64,000 bases of DNA, from NCBI GenBank assembly GCA_003864495.1, contig ML133479.1:131854-195853 (forward strand), written 5' to 3'. This DNA is from Nemopilema nomurai. Its lineage: Eukaryota > Cnidaria > Scyphozoa > Rhizostomeae > Rhizostomatidae. This document shows, in pieces, positions 1-12,900 of this stretch (within the stretch, counting starts at the first letter, position 1; each line of letters begins with the position of its first letter). The notes beneath the pieces were generated by a model. That model was given only the letters and a program-made list of their open reading frames with translations. It was not told where the DNA came from and searched no databases. The translations under genes and the position numbers were made by a program.

Positions 1-23
1 CGATATCTAGGCTTTATATCTAC

Positions 24-3000
24 CACAGCGCCTATGGCCCAGTAATTCTTGTTGTAGATAAACTCTAGGCTCTTTCTTCTCACATACAGGATGCAGCCAA
101 TGCTTGCTAGAAGTATGCCAATGAAAATCGCAAATGCGTAATTCGGTGGCCTAACAACTCGTATCTGAAACGAAGAGGAGGTAAATTCAATGTCTGGATT
201 CTGCTTCGGAAGAGCAGCTTCTACCGGATAAAAACGTCCTAAGATTAGAGAGGAAAAGAAACATGGATGGGAGACGAACGAGAACGGAAGCCAAGTATAG
301 GAAATTCAAGGGAGGCTGTGGAAAACAAGATGAACAATAACAAACGAGAAGCAATGGTTTCAGAGATATCATAAAGATTGTTGAAGCTGTGGTTTCAGTT
401 CTCATCTTCTCCTTTTCACGATGCTCCAATTCCCTGGGCAAACGAAAAGGGACTTTTCATAGTTGAATGAGGGAGGCTCTGTCACTCAACCGCCAACTAT
501 TCAGTGAGTGGAGAATAAAAACGATTGAATCCCTTATAACGCGAAATTGTAATTCACCAATCAAACTCATTCCATTTAAAGTAAAATGAGTAGTGATAAT
601 GCAGTGGTAAAGTTATAATGTTGTCAAATGTCTTAATCCTTTCAAATTAGTTTTAGAGAAAATATATGGTACGATGAGAGTTCGCTTGGACAGACGATGA
701 ACTTTAAATCTCTAAAAATTGGCTTTTCGTGCCGACAATCTGACACAAAAGCCATCAAGGTTGTTAAGATACTTTGAGTAGAGACAAAATGCCGGTAAAC
801 AATGAAGCTTTCGTGCCCCAGATAAAAGCTACAGCTTTCCTGCAAATACAGAAGACACTTCGGGAGGAGGACATCGATCAACAGCTGGTTCTGATTTAGA
901 ATGCAGTGTTGGTACGAGGTGTTAATATACACTTAATCACTTGTTAGCTTCGCGCAGAAATGTTTATCAAGGCGGAGTCTCTTCGCTTCTTGTTTGTTGA
1001 CATGACTACAAATCTCGGAACATCCCATACGCCAAAAGGGTTACTTGAGGGCAAACACCGTGCCCAAAAATAGTAGCACATCACTTACGAATCTCAATCA
1101 GTATGAGGCCAAAACCAAAAGCAAATTGGATTAAGTGTCTTTTCAACAATCAATCGTGTTCATAGATGAGAACAAGATGCAAGTCTCTAATTACATTCTT
1201 CAATGATGAAATGGAAGAAAAAACTTTGAAATAAATGATAATAAAATGATAAGAAATAAAATGATTGACGTCATAGCGAAGCAGAAATATTCGCACAATA
1301 GAAAATTGTATAACTCATGGTAGCAAAAAAATATTCATATTCAATGGTAACGAAAAAATTCTGGGACCATTAAACCTAAACAAGAGATAAAAAGTGATTT
1401 TTTCCAGCATGGATCACTTAAAATTTGACGAAGAAGGTCAACGAATGAAAATTATAGAAAGCGTAAACAAAACTTACGTGGATATCAGTTCTCTCCGCAA
1501 CCCATCTTGCAATTTGCTCGGCTGAGAAGCCCTGTCTGTAGATCCGTACATTTGATTAGATGCGTGATATTGCAAAGGATTATACATAGAATCATTGAAA
1601 AATACATGAAATAACAGTAAATTTAAGGATAATAGTGAACGAATGCAATACGTGCTGCTATGTTAAAAATCTATCAGCAATTGACACAAGCCAAAAAGAA
1701 AGCCTACTTTTTTAACTTAGAATGTCAAACAAGTCACTAACAGCGCAAATTTCATTGTAGGCGTGTATCCATCCATTACAATTTTTCACAGGACGTCAAT
1801 ACAAAAATGTTTACCAAAAAGGTACTTGTTGGTAAACGACATTCCGACGTCTATCTTAAGCCCATGACATGCGTAATTCTTAAAAGGCAAGAACTCTCAA
1901 AGTTTAAATAAATACTGTTTCAAATGTAGGCAGGAAAAGCGAGTAATGGGAAAGAAGACGCAAAATTAAATAACCTTTGCATATCATATGTATCTCCACG
2001 CTTTATCTTCCCTTTTGGTGGAAAATGCATAATGATGGGAGCAGAGTTTAATTTGAGCTGAAAAATAAGGTAAATTGAATTATGAATACATGTTTAAAGC
2101 AATGCTTACATATATCAGAAAAATTACAATGAAACCATATGAAATTTTCAAACTATGGCCATCTTCATACTGGCCAAGTTCCTTCAATTACCATTCAATA
2201 AAAAGGTAAACTGGCCAAGATGACCTCTTATAGAAGCTTTGAACATTTATAGAAGCTTGATGGAGATGGTTACAACATACAAAACACGAATTAATGATGG
2301 GAGCGGCAATCGAAATCTGGAAATTGGCATTCCACTCTCCAAGGAAACAGGCATCCCTTCATAATGGTTGATTTCGTTCTCCTTAATGCGTTCATTGAAA
2401 TTGCAACAATATGTGGGCACAACTTACTGATTGAAATACATCGGATCCTTCATCAAAGTCAACCATGGCAAAAAACAGTCTTGTGTTATAGGCAGATGAA
2501 TATCTCCAAGAGCTTGCGATGATTTGAAATTCTGAATGAACATCCCTAATTGAAGGAAGGTCAGGTATAATGTACATGGAAAACAAAAGCTTGATATGCA
2601 ACAAATATAAACCATGTCAAAATTTTTTTTTTAAAATCAGTTTCAAAGGAATAGAAATGTATCTGTTTAAAAAAACTTGCATTAAGATAGATAAAACTGG
2701 CAATGAATTAGGACCTAGAGCGACAAATTTGATAACTGGGTCATTACATGCAAAATCATCAGACCAATGTAGCCCAATAGATGTAGAATTCCCTGATTTT
2801 CTAGCCACATAAAGCTAGTTTAGAGAAAATACTTCACAAAAATGTCGGTCTTATATCTCTTATGGGACCTGTTTTCTGACTTTCACAAGGATTTCTTTGA
2901 CATGAAAAAACCTCAATATCTTTTGTTTTTTTTTGAACTCTCAAAATCTGATAACTGTGGTCCTTTGTAGACTAGTTCACCCATTGCCATCATAAACCGA

Positions 3001-5830
3001 CTTTCTATGGCTGGAAGCAAACAAATTCCATGCAGCTCAAAGAGAAAAATCCTGAAATAGGGGCAGAGATTCAACATGTATTTGAAATTCTTATATTGAG
3101 CAGCACTTCCATCTGAAAAATACTCAATGGGTTTCAAGTGGGGGAGATTGAGGAAGTTGGTTATCTTTTTTTAAATATCATACATGGGATGTTATGTGCA
3201 GTTTTGCTTGTTCCAGTGGGCAGATGACACTACCAACAGATGGCAAAAATGACACTACCATCACTACCATGCAAACACTGATCTAGATATCCTTTTAGCA
3301 TAAATGTCCCTGGACAGTTTTCACATATGTGCACCATACATTCTTACTGTCCTCGCTGCAAACTATCATGTATATAATGTCTCTGTTTGTCTCTTTAGTA
3401 GATACAGCCTCTAACATGAGTTGTACATTTTGATGTGTCACACATACAAATAGAATGAGAACAACTTTCATCAACAGTCACAAGCCATCTAGGGCACAAA
3501 GAACAGTATTTTGAAAACCCATCACAACATCTAAATGCATCTCATTGAAGGCTGTACAACTCTCTTTCTGGTTGCACAGTATTAATCGATACTGAATATG
3601 TATGTTATTCCCAACACTAACATAACCCTCTGTCCCAGATATCATCCTTGTATATTCATCATCTTGGAAAAACTGAAAAATATAATTCTCTGATAAACTG
3701 TTCCCAATTTTCTAATCAGGTAGGGAACTAACTCCTTTCCCTTTCTTCAGCTTACAAGCCCTTTTTATCATGTATTCTATAACATCAAAAAGGAAGATGC
3801 ATATTTTTGGGACCATGATTCTGATATCAAATTTGGATTTAGCTTGGTTGCATTTTTTGAGGCTGTTCATCACTTGGCATGGCAAAGTTTTTTTCCAGTC
3901 CTACTGCAGCAGCAATTGATTCTGGCACCAGAGGAAGAGACAGATTTAGCTTTTCTGGCACATGTGATTTTTTTATGCTTTGCATGCTGTGAGTTTTAAT
4001 TGGTGAATCTCCAATTGCTGCAAGGGCTTGATTCAAGTCTCTCATTCTTGATACAGTAAATGCTTCATCTTCAGCTACAAACAGCTTCTCAAACTGATTT
4101 TCAATTGTTGAATTTTGTAGCTTTTCAAAGCAAGACCAGCATAGCTGCCAACCAGTTATCTGTTATATGCCTTTCTACTAGAACCGTTATGCTAGTTCCA
4201 GTGATACCTTGTGTCTACCTCTAATCAACATCCTGTGCAAACTGCTAATATTGGAACCTTTTCTAAACCTTCTCTCAAAAACTGCACCAAATTTTGCCTC
4301 ATGATGGCTAAAAATTGTTCTACTAGCCTCCGCAGCTAAATAGTTAACGATTCTAGCTCTCCAAGCAACCCAGCATCATTTTCATCTGATGGCACAAGCA
4401 TCTTCTTTTCAACAGAACAACAATAAGAGAGTTTGTGATATGCAAGTTCAAGGAAAAGCCAAAATCACAGCCTAGCCTTTCAATGTTCTCAAAGCAACTA
4501 AATTCTATAAATTCTCTATTCTATAAACATAGTTACTTTCCCTTTAATTGGAGCTCTATGATTACAACCAAAACAAATTTATTGAATAATTGAATAATTT
4601 ACTGAATAAAGGACTGAATAAAAAACAAAAAAGAGCTGTTGCACAACAAACCACAAAAATGGACTAAAATTAGTAAAAAAAGCTGTTTCTAGCCACCACA
4701 ATTAGTGTGAAATTGTATGCTAAAGTAATACTGTCTTCAGACTAAAAAAAATTAATTACTATCCCAGTAAAACCAAGAGCAGAGTCTTAAACAACAACAG
4801 GGTAAGACATATTGACACATTTTCTAGTGACACAACAATTCAGCAGCATTCTCTTGCATCTTTTTCTGTTGATAGCTGTGACTAGAAAAACTTTAAATGC
4901 AGTAGATGCATACATTAAGGCTTTTATTAGGTATCATGGTAATAATCATTCATACTTGCAAATTCCACACTGTCTCTGTGGTGCCAGTGCAGTGAGCATC
5001 AAAATCACAGAGTAGTTTCTTGGCAAAAATTTCACATATGTCCTAAATTTGTCGCCATTCATGTGAATGATTGGTCTTCTGATATTCATTTCCAAAAGGT
5101 TTTGAACCTTCACTTCCACTTGGGCAGAAACACTCTGGAAAGAAAACTTTAACATTAAACATGATTCAGCTCTCAAAGTGATGTTTCAGAAAATATTTCA
5201 TTGTGAGAAAATAATAAGTCAGAACCGATTAAATCGGCAAAATCATCCAAGTATCAACATCTATGCAACAACTCAGCTGTGAATGCTCCTTAGGTCAGCA
5301 GTCCAAAGCCTTAGGCCAAACCTTGAATCAAGACACAATCTAGGTATTTTTAAAGCATATTTCAGTGCCGTTTCCTAATTCTAGTGTCATTTAATAAGCC
5401 GATTATGCCCTGAAAATTATTTTGTGGATTTGAAAGCTAGTTGATAACAGATAGTTAGCTAAAAACTCTGCGATATGTACAGGAATGTTATTGTCTGCAA
5501 GCATCAAGCATATTTTTTGGATGATGTGTTAAGCATTCTAGCTTTATCAATCAAACTCCGATGATTTTTTCTTAAACTGTTAGGCTGGTCTTTTTGTGTA
5601 ATATGAAACCAATACAGAGCCAGAAAAAGGTCTCAAAACTTGATCAAACTTTGACGGCAACTGGGTAGCGGCAACAAAAAATGCAAAAAGACTTCTGAAT
5701 ATCTGTCTACTGTTGACAATATTACCTCCTTTACTTTCTTCGAGCTCGCATTCCCTGAAAAAATTGCCATGAAGAACAATAGAAGCATCATTTTCAAAGA
5801 TGTTCTGCTGGAGACACAAAGGGACGCCAT
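24..5830 (-). CDS. MAGT1/TUSC3: OST3/OST6-family oligosaccharyltransferase subunit (MAGT1/TUSC3-like), 3' end outside window
   Basis: Six coding exons run on the minus strand: 5726-5830 (start ATG at 5830), 4956-5134, 2428-2545, 1975-2057, 1478-1535 and 24-164. All junctions are GT/AG and every codon phase joins, giving 228 residues before the edge. Residues 1 to about 27 form a signal peptide. A thioredoxin-like lumenal domain follows, with [11 protein letters not shown] at 55-65, PRNYSV at 73-78 and the redox-active CGIC at 91-94. Then come [36 protein letters not shown] and [10 protein letters not shown]. The last visible exon starts at RPPNYA and enters the first membrane helix. In the family this ER membrane protein keeps client disulfides open so the STT3B-type oligosaccharyltransferase can glycosylate them; vertebrate copies are also linked to magnesium transport. 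The remaining three helices must lie left of position 1. The family call is secure; a single copy predating the MAGT1/TUSC3 split is inference. Confidence 0.95.
2830..4165 (-). pseudogene. Decayed copy of a repetitive, transposase-like gene family inside an OST3 intron
   Basis: The minus strand of this intron holds blocks in the order expected of one protein, broken by stops and frameshifts. From 4165 downward an open stretch reads [13 protein letters not shown], then [20 protein letters not shown] near 4045. Next (about 3660-3470) comes [20 protein letters not shown] followed by a [11 protein letters not shown] segment, ending in a stop. Around 3430-3400 a shifted frame gives [11 protein letters not shown]. 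At 3120-3080 is [20 protein letters not shown], and after a frameshift [13 protein letters not shown] near 3000. I recall this SDG-QYKN plus SHGK-DG-GG arrangement from large multi-copy families in cnidarian genomes but cannot name the family with certainty. The gap between the third and fourth blocks is much shorter than I remember, suggesting an internal deletion. It is a relic, not a working gene. Terminal repeats were not found by eye. Confidence 0.6.
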
Positions 5831-8800
5831 GTTTCAAGGTACTTTCTCCTCAATGCCTGTTGGATTCTAGACGAGGCTCGTGCAAAGCGAGGCTGCTAAA
5901 GTACAACATAAAATCGTAGCTTTATTATTCCCTTTTTCCAATATTGAGGAATCAATTCTTAGAAATCCTGCATTATGACTAAGCTTTATAAGTACCAATC
6001 TTTCATAAGAACTTTGAATACACTTGCATTTTCAGACAATTTCATTTTGTTTGGAAGAGAATTCCAAATTTTTAGGGCCAGAAAGCTTGTTGATTTTATA
6101 CGATAACTTGTAGTTGTACCCTTGGGAACAGGTAGAGTAGAGTATCAATACTTCTGTTACTGAGTATTGATGATTCATTTTCAAGCTACATTTGTATATT
6201 CTTGCTTTGGGTGCGATGCCTTTGTGACCTTTAACTTAATAGAAGAAATCATCTTGGCCTGTTATAGTCGGCTAGGAATAAAACTCTTTTGGAGAAAGAG
6301 AGCATAGACGAAGTGTTCCTGAATTGTGCCAAGACAGAGCAACATTACGTCGTGAACTTCACGCTGGAGCGCATGCGCAGCTAGCTCATGTCACTGGAGG
6401 TGTGATGGACGAACTCTCTCCAGAGGAAACATCTGCACAAAAGCTGGTCCATTCACGACTGACCTGCAAACCAGGGGTCAAAAAAGATTGGCTTCATTTC
6501 ACTGGGTCAATATCAAGTGACAATACGGACAGTTAATAACACGTGAATTTACCCACACATTCTGGTGAAGCGAATTAGCGCTGAAATTTATGAGTTGCTC
6601 GAATTGAGGCTGACTCTCATACAGTAACAGTTGGTTGGCAGTGACAAAGAGAGACAAGAAGCGTTCTGGAAATGCACGTGTGGTCCACATGTCAAAGAAT
6701 AGCTCGACTTCTGTAAAGAACTCTTGACAAGGTCACATGATCCCGTATTCTTGCCTTCGCCTTACAGATATCTCACAGCATTCGTGTCATGCTTAAAAAA
6801 GTATCTTTTATGACTTGTTATAATCTAACAAAGTGCAATGAGCAATTTATCATGTTTGCGAAAATGAAATGGCTTAAGATATACAGTTAGGGACGTAGAG
6901 ATTTGGACCTACATTAGTGTAAGAATTGCGATCTAATTTATCATCACAAAGGTGTATATGTCTAGTGAAGTGCTGGCAAATCGAAGCCACAAGTATCAAA
7001 TGAAAATCTCCAACATGATTGGATAAACACCAGGGTTTAATAACACTATGGAGATGCTAGTTTCACGTTGAATCGAACCTTTCCCATGAATTCCATAGCG
7101 AGAAGAACAGTATCACCAGTCCTATTACGATAACCTTGAAGACAAATTGTTAAGCGAAAGCCATACATGTTGCAACAGTATTTGGTTGCTCGACTATCAA
7201 ACAATGTCTGATAAAAAAGACTTTGCAAAAGCTGGTTCGTTCATCAATCGTTGGCCAGCAGCGTGCGGCCCCTGCAGATTCACTTGGTTCAAATTTTGTA
7301 GCAACAAGGCAGCTGCTTCGCTTTATAAAGTGCCATCTTGGTAGAGTTTCAACGTAAAGAACAATTCTCTATATCATGTAACAAAAGTTTGTTGCTGCAA
7401 AATCAAACCCACGGAGAAAGAAAAGGGCAATAGAGCCTCTTATCCAATGATGTCTAGCCGTTTTGGTGGATTGAACACACCTTGCCTGTTCATGGGAAGC
7501 TTTAATGATGTCCCCATCTCCTTATAACAACAATGATTTGTATGATTATTATTACAGGTTCACTTTCCGAATATCGTTGTAGTCGTGCACACGTGTAATG
7601 CAACTCCAATGAAATTTCACTTCTCAACAGGGAAATCTACAAAAGTCCCTTAATTCATTCCTGCTAAATTAACACGACAATATGATTTTGTCCACAGTCT
7701 GGTTTCTATGTCCTACAGTGGGTAAAGATTTCAAGTTCTTAAAAAGCTTTTCCTTTTCTCGGGCTGAATCAAGACCTTTATTGGGTTTACTCTGAAGCTC
7801 ACAGGCCCCTCCACCAAACAGCTACGTTTCATTTCACTATTTAACCGCAATCAGACGAACCTAGAATGAACTTCAACGAGTTAGAAGTGCATGTTGGATG
7901 GAGTTTGAGCTCGACAGACATCACGTCATTGCGATTAAAACTTTACCCGGCCAAACCTTGTTTCCGTTTCGGGAAACATACCTAACCTCGTTTTCACATA
8001 AAAGTCTGCAAACAACGGACCTGCGATGGTGTGTTCGCTGCGCAGGACTTCGATGATCATCTTTGTGATTGCCTAATTTTCCAGCCGTCGGAGAGAAACG
8101 GATCCTAGACACCCAACCGCCCATTGAGCTGACATTCAAAATGTCAAACGGAGGAAATGGTCGCTATTATTCATAGCCTGCAACAAAATAGATTTGGAAA
8201 GTCTCATCTCTCAGTCTATCATCTGACTTTCTTTATAAATGCATATATATTTTAAAGTGTGCACTCACGTATAATTCATTCGTTTGAAAGTGAAATGGAT
8301 GCAGAAGTTGTTTGTCCTTGCAGTAAATAAAAACCTCCAAAGTCCATGCAGCTTTCAATTAAAGGCCTTTACATTAAACTCAAAAGTTAGAAAAAGGGAA
8401 ACTGTGTTATTCTAAATCTTGTGAAGGGGGCATCTACGCATACCATGTCGGGGTATCATGTATCGAATGGTGGAACTTCATGAATTGGCAGAGTTGAGAG
8501 TAAGGGTATGATGCTGTTTCAAAAAAGTCCCATACCGAGAAGGTTCATTTTCCCGACAATTAATTAACCACACTTGAAAAGATCTTCTTCAAGTGATATT
8601 TGCGTGGTTACATAATGCACAGGAGAATGTTTTATAAATCGAAAGCCATTTTTGCAACAGCACCGAAAATTACGAGACATCTTATCGTCTGCTTTGCTGT
8701 AAGACATGATGTGGCAAGCACTGCCGATTACTCGTTGGGATTGAACGCATTTCATATCGACAAAGTTTTCATTATAGTCATAATGAAATATTCGAAAGAC

Positions 8801-9863
8801 ATATGTCCTCTCTAAGAAAAATGTGCATCAACCTTGAAAAGTAATGAAGAGATTACACCAACGATTGTGTTGTATGTTCTAAAGCTATTTTGAATCTTAA
8901 GCTTTTTAACTGGAAAATCTGCCTTATTTCATACTATTTTCGCATTATTCTCTATGAAATTATCAAACATTAAGAGACAAATATTTAAGAAACAAAATAA
9001 TGTAAAAACAAGGAAATATTCCCCAGGTGAATCGTGACATTGAAATCAAAGGTTATCTTCATTGGCTTCTTTGTTGCCATTTAAGCGTTAGCCCAGTTGA
9101 GTCCAAATATTTCATGCTGTTTATCTTCTGTTTATTCACCGAGAAATAAAACTGCAATTTAGAGTGCTTTAGAAAGAACACAGATGTAAATAGATAGAGG
9201 GATATTAATCAGAACTAACTTGAGAAAGCAATAAGTTTGTAGAGTGATTAAAACAGCATCAATCATTCCGCTTACAGATTTCCCAAAGACTTTCTCCTCT
9301 GACCGGTATATCGCTTTGTGATATGATCTGCGCTATAATCCTAGATTCAGCACTCAAAGGTAGCTGCCTACAAAACCGGCAGGGGTGGGTATGTATATAT
9401 GTCCCCACACGCATTCCTATAGCGCTTGTTACCAAACAGTGTCGAGTGTGCCCCCCTCCAAAGCCATGATACGGCTGCTCGGTGACTTTCCATTACATCG
9501 TTAATGCGTCTGTCGGAGCTCTCTCGGTGAAGGCACGGAACAAGATGCGACGCGCAGTGGTTGTCAGCTTGGCTCACACTGGGCGTGTTAATTTGGTCAG
9601 GACCTTTAGCCCTGTTTACTGCCATGGAAAAAAAACGAAGCGGTTATTTGGAACTGTTTATTGCGTTCTCCAATAAGGTTGTTACATCACCATTTCACGG
9701 AAAGGAAGGGCGCAATCGTTCCAGTTTCTTTCTGAAATGAGTCTGTCATCGAGTGATTGGCCAATTAAAAGCAAATCCAATCACACCAAATGTGGAGTTT
9801 CTCTGAACTGAGCAGTAACTGAAGGGTTACGTGGGAGTGGAATTCTCGTCGTTTGCAAGGAAC
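5831..9863. other. Intergenic stretch between OST3 and Wnt genes, no supported gene
   Basis: The OST3 start (minus strand) and the Wnt start (plus strand) face away from each other, so this 4 kb should contain both promoters. Short open frames exist on both strands (for example around 6324, 7147, 8600 and 9482). None shows a recognisable domain, convincing splice sites or codon bias. No tRNA or rRNA gene was recognised. Confidence 0.5.
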
Positions 9864-9973
9864 ATGGGCCACAAGTATCTGAAACTTGCTGCAATACTTG
9901 TGTACATTAATATTGGACTGGCAATCAGAGTGCATTATGGCATACATGCAAACCGAGTCGAAACAAGATATGG
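9864..9973 (+). CDS. Wnt: Wnt exon 1: start codon and signal peptide
   Basis: The exon opens with MGHKYLKLAAILVYINIGLA, a basic N-region and hydrophobic core, and ends in codon phase 2 at a GTATGT donor. The two leftover bases GG join the C that opens the exon at 12884 to make glycine 37. I found no other upstream segment combining a start codon, a signal peptide and the required phase. A candidate at 10936 (MHPIWILGTLAPLACYW) lacks a donor in the right phase. The call is inferred, not proven by a transcript. Confidence 0.75.
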
Positions 9974-12900
9974 GTATGTTACATAAAGCCTGCTTCCTAG
10001 TTAATATCATTCCACAATTGTCGAGCAAAGTAAAACGTCGAGTTCAAACCACGATTAAATGCCGCAGTAGGCAATATAGGACGAGAGTAAGTTTATTTTT
10101 AATACCAAATTAAGTAAATGTAAAGTGAACTGGAATTTTATTTCACTTATTTCATTAAGAAGTCATCGTGCTCTTCTCTTCATGGAAGTTTGAACACTTA
10201 TTTCCAAACTCTTACAAGATTACAGTACCATTTTATAATTCGTAAATAAACAGAACAGCCTTTGAACCTGGCAATAAACATTCTGATCAAACATTGGGTG
10301 AAATTAAGGTATAAGCATCTTTTACGTTCAACATGACAAGTTATTACAGACTTAAGGTATGCTGCATTAAGATGTCTTAAAAAGACAGGTTGTCGATTTG
10401 ATGGATTCCTTCTTGTTCGTATGGAGAAGTTGAGCGTCAGTTAGCTAGGTATGGCATTATTTTGATTCCAATATTAAGTTGAGTTATGGATAGTATGAAG
10501 ATTAAGTAATTTGTCGTTGAAAAGGAAACAGCTCTTTGATGAGTGGCTTTTATCAAATAGTACAATTATTTTGCCATGTTTTACTTGGATTTGCATTATG
10601 TCTATCATAACTAGACTTTTATTCTTAGCAAGTTTATTTCACTATTACCCCTTTTGTTAAATCCCATACGACCAGGTTTTCTTACTTTGACTAGGAGCTT
10701 CTTATATCAGTATCATCAACACCATAAAATAGTCAACAATTCTAAATGGTGGTGAAAATGGAGGAATTATTAGAATAGTTGTAAATAGGTGAATTATGGA
10801 AAGAATAGATAGATCAAGAGTGAAGTGAAATAAAACTGATGTAATGCATTTTCAAAAGTTATCGATGTGCTTGGATAGGAACCCAATAGAGTACAATGAC
10901 TTGCTGAATGTTGTTCGACGAAGTCTTCACGAAAATGCATCCTATCTGGATATTAGGTACTTTGGCACCATTAGCCTGTTACTGGCTTATCATTTCTTTT
11001 GTAACCTCTGAAGGCATTTCATAAGCAGATTTTGTGTCAATAATCCTGTGGTATGGTGGACAACCGTTTTTGCCCCGAATCGATAATTTTTAGAAAGCTG
11101 GCAATGTTTCTTTCTGAAGACAGACTTCATAAGTTTGTTTAAGTCAAGTTAAACAGTGATCCAAATCGAAGTTTGCTCTTGATGCGACCAGCGATTAGAA
11201 TGGACAGGTTCTACACAAGGGGTTAGGGTGCACAAGTTTTAGGACGGTGTTGGGATAACACGTCGAGCCCAGATTTCCTTCCTGCCTTCACTCAGCTTCG
11301 TCTACGGAGAGACTCCGACCTCGTGGTCACAGCTTGCAATTACCGCATGGCCGCGTTGGTGCCTGGCTTTTAAGATGTCCGACTCCAGTGTCAGTTGTTG
11401 GTGCTTGCCCTTGTGCAGGGCGAGGCTGGTCACGATCCCATTTCACATCGCTCTCCCAGCAAACATACTGGCAGTGTTGCTACGATCTAGCGATGACTAT
11501 CTGACAAAGCAAGTTAAATCCAGTGAAATGCCTCTCCAATTGAGCATCGCAGCATCATTCACTCAAAGATCATTGATGGATCATTGATGGACATGCGAGT
11601 GCAGTTCGAGAAGCATTCTGGCCATTCGCCCTCTGTAGTTTAGATTTGTTATCAAGAATTTGTTGTTACTACAAATTTAGGTGGCTGTATATTGCAGATG
11701 TCTCTCAGAAACTTAGGTCATCCAAACATTCGAAGAAAGTTGCTTTCAAACCAGCCCACTAAAGGGTGCAAACCAGACACAGCAAAGGCAGCATAAGCAA
11801 CCTCCAGCCACCACCCCCCTCCCCCCTATCCCCAAACGCCAAAGTAGATGTTCTAGCAGTTTTTATAGTCAAACAGCCATCTTTGAAGGGAACCTTATCG
11901 AATACTTAGATAGTTTAGAAGAATAGAAGATCTACACTACATGTTTCTTTTACACTTATTCCAGGCTCATTACAAGTAACGAATTTTAGAAAGGTACAGA
12001 GCATTTCCAAAATTCAAGGTTACTGAGCTTAAGGTATAGTTAAGGTGAATTTGCTGTTAAATACAAAATTATGCCTGAGAGACATGAATGTTGGTCTGAC
12101 AACTAAATGTTGCACGTTTATTGCTGCACCACAATGGACTGTGGGCGTTTTCAAATCTTGTTGCGATTTCAAGCCGACTACGTGGGGGCTTGGGGGCTCG
12201 AGCCCCCCTGGGAATTGCTATGGGAGGGCTCAGCCCCCCCTGGGAATTTCGTTTGAAATCAATCAAAGAATTGAACTGATGATACTGAAGACCATGATGT
12301 TATATCTGCTTTATTAAAATGTTTTGTTTTGTTATTATACATAATACATATGTTGTATTACGTTATTAAAGCGACAGGTAATTTCTCTACCTTTTAACTT
12401 TTTTAATTTTTTTAAAATTTAAATTTTGAGCCCCCCCCTGGGAAAAATAAAAGTCGGCGCCTATGTTGATTCTGCTCATCGAAACTGTTTTAATGAACTA
12501 GTTCTAGTTTCATACCGTAGAGATATTTCATTCAATGAAAATCAAATTTACAACTTATATCTAAGCAGATTTCCGTGCAATTGAATGAATCTTAATGATA
12601 GAGTCATTATCATCAATAAAAATTATCAGTTTTACGTCAATATAATGCATTTTATATGAATCAATACATTTATTGCCGCCCTTGCACGCAAACATGATCA
12701 AGGGGTCATTGATAACTGACGCCGCTTTGAATTATAGCCTCGTCTGGTTTAATAGCTAAAAGTAGTAATGCAACGGGTAACCCTTTTATGGCATTTCCTT
12801 TCTTCGCGCTTTCGATAAGTGACTAAGCAGCAGTGGTTGCGTCTGCATAAGCTGTACTTATGTAGTTTTATTTTTGCACGCAGCGAGCTCAACAGATCAG

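Noticed and set aside
187..441. Hydrophobic minus-strand frame beside the OST3 exon
   Set aside because: It lies in the intron between 24-164 and 1478-1535, whose phases already join without it.
9368..9676. Overlapping frames on both strands upstream of Wnt
   Set aside because: No family resemblance; mutual overlap suggests chance open frames.
10936..11020. Signal-peptide-like frame MHPIWILGTLAPLACYW as an alternative Wnt exon 1
   Set aside because: No GT donor gives the phase needed at 12884, whereas 9864-9973 fits exactly.
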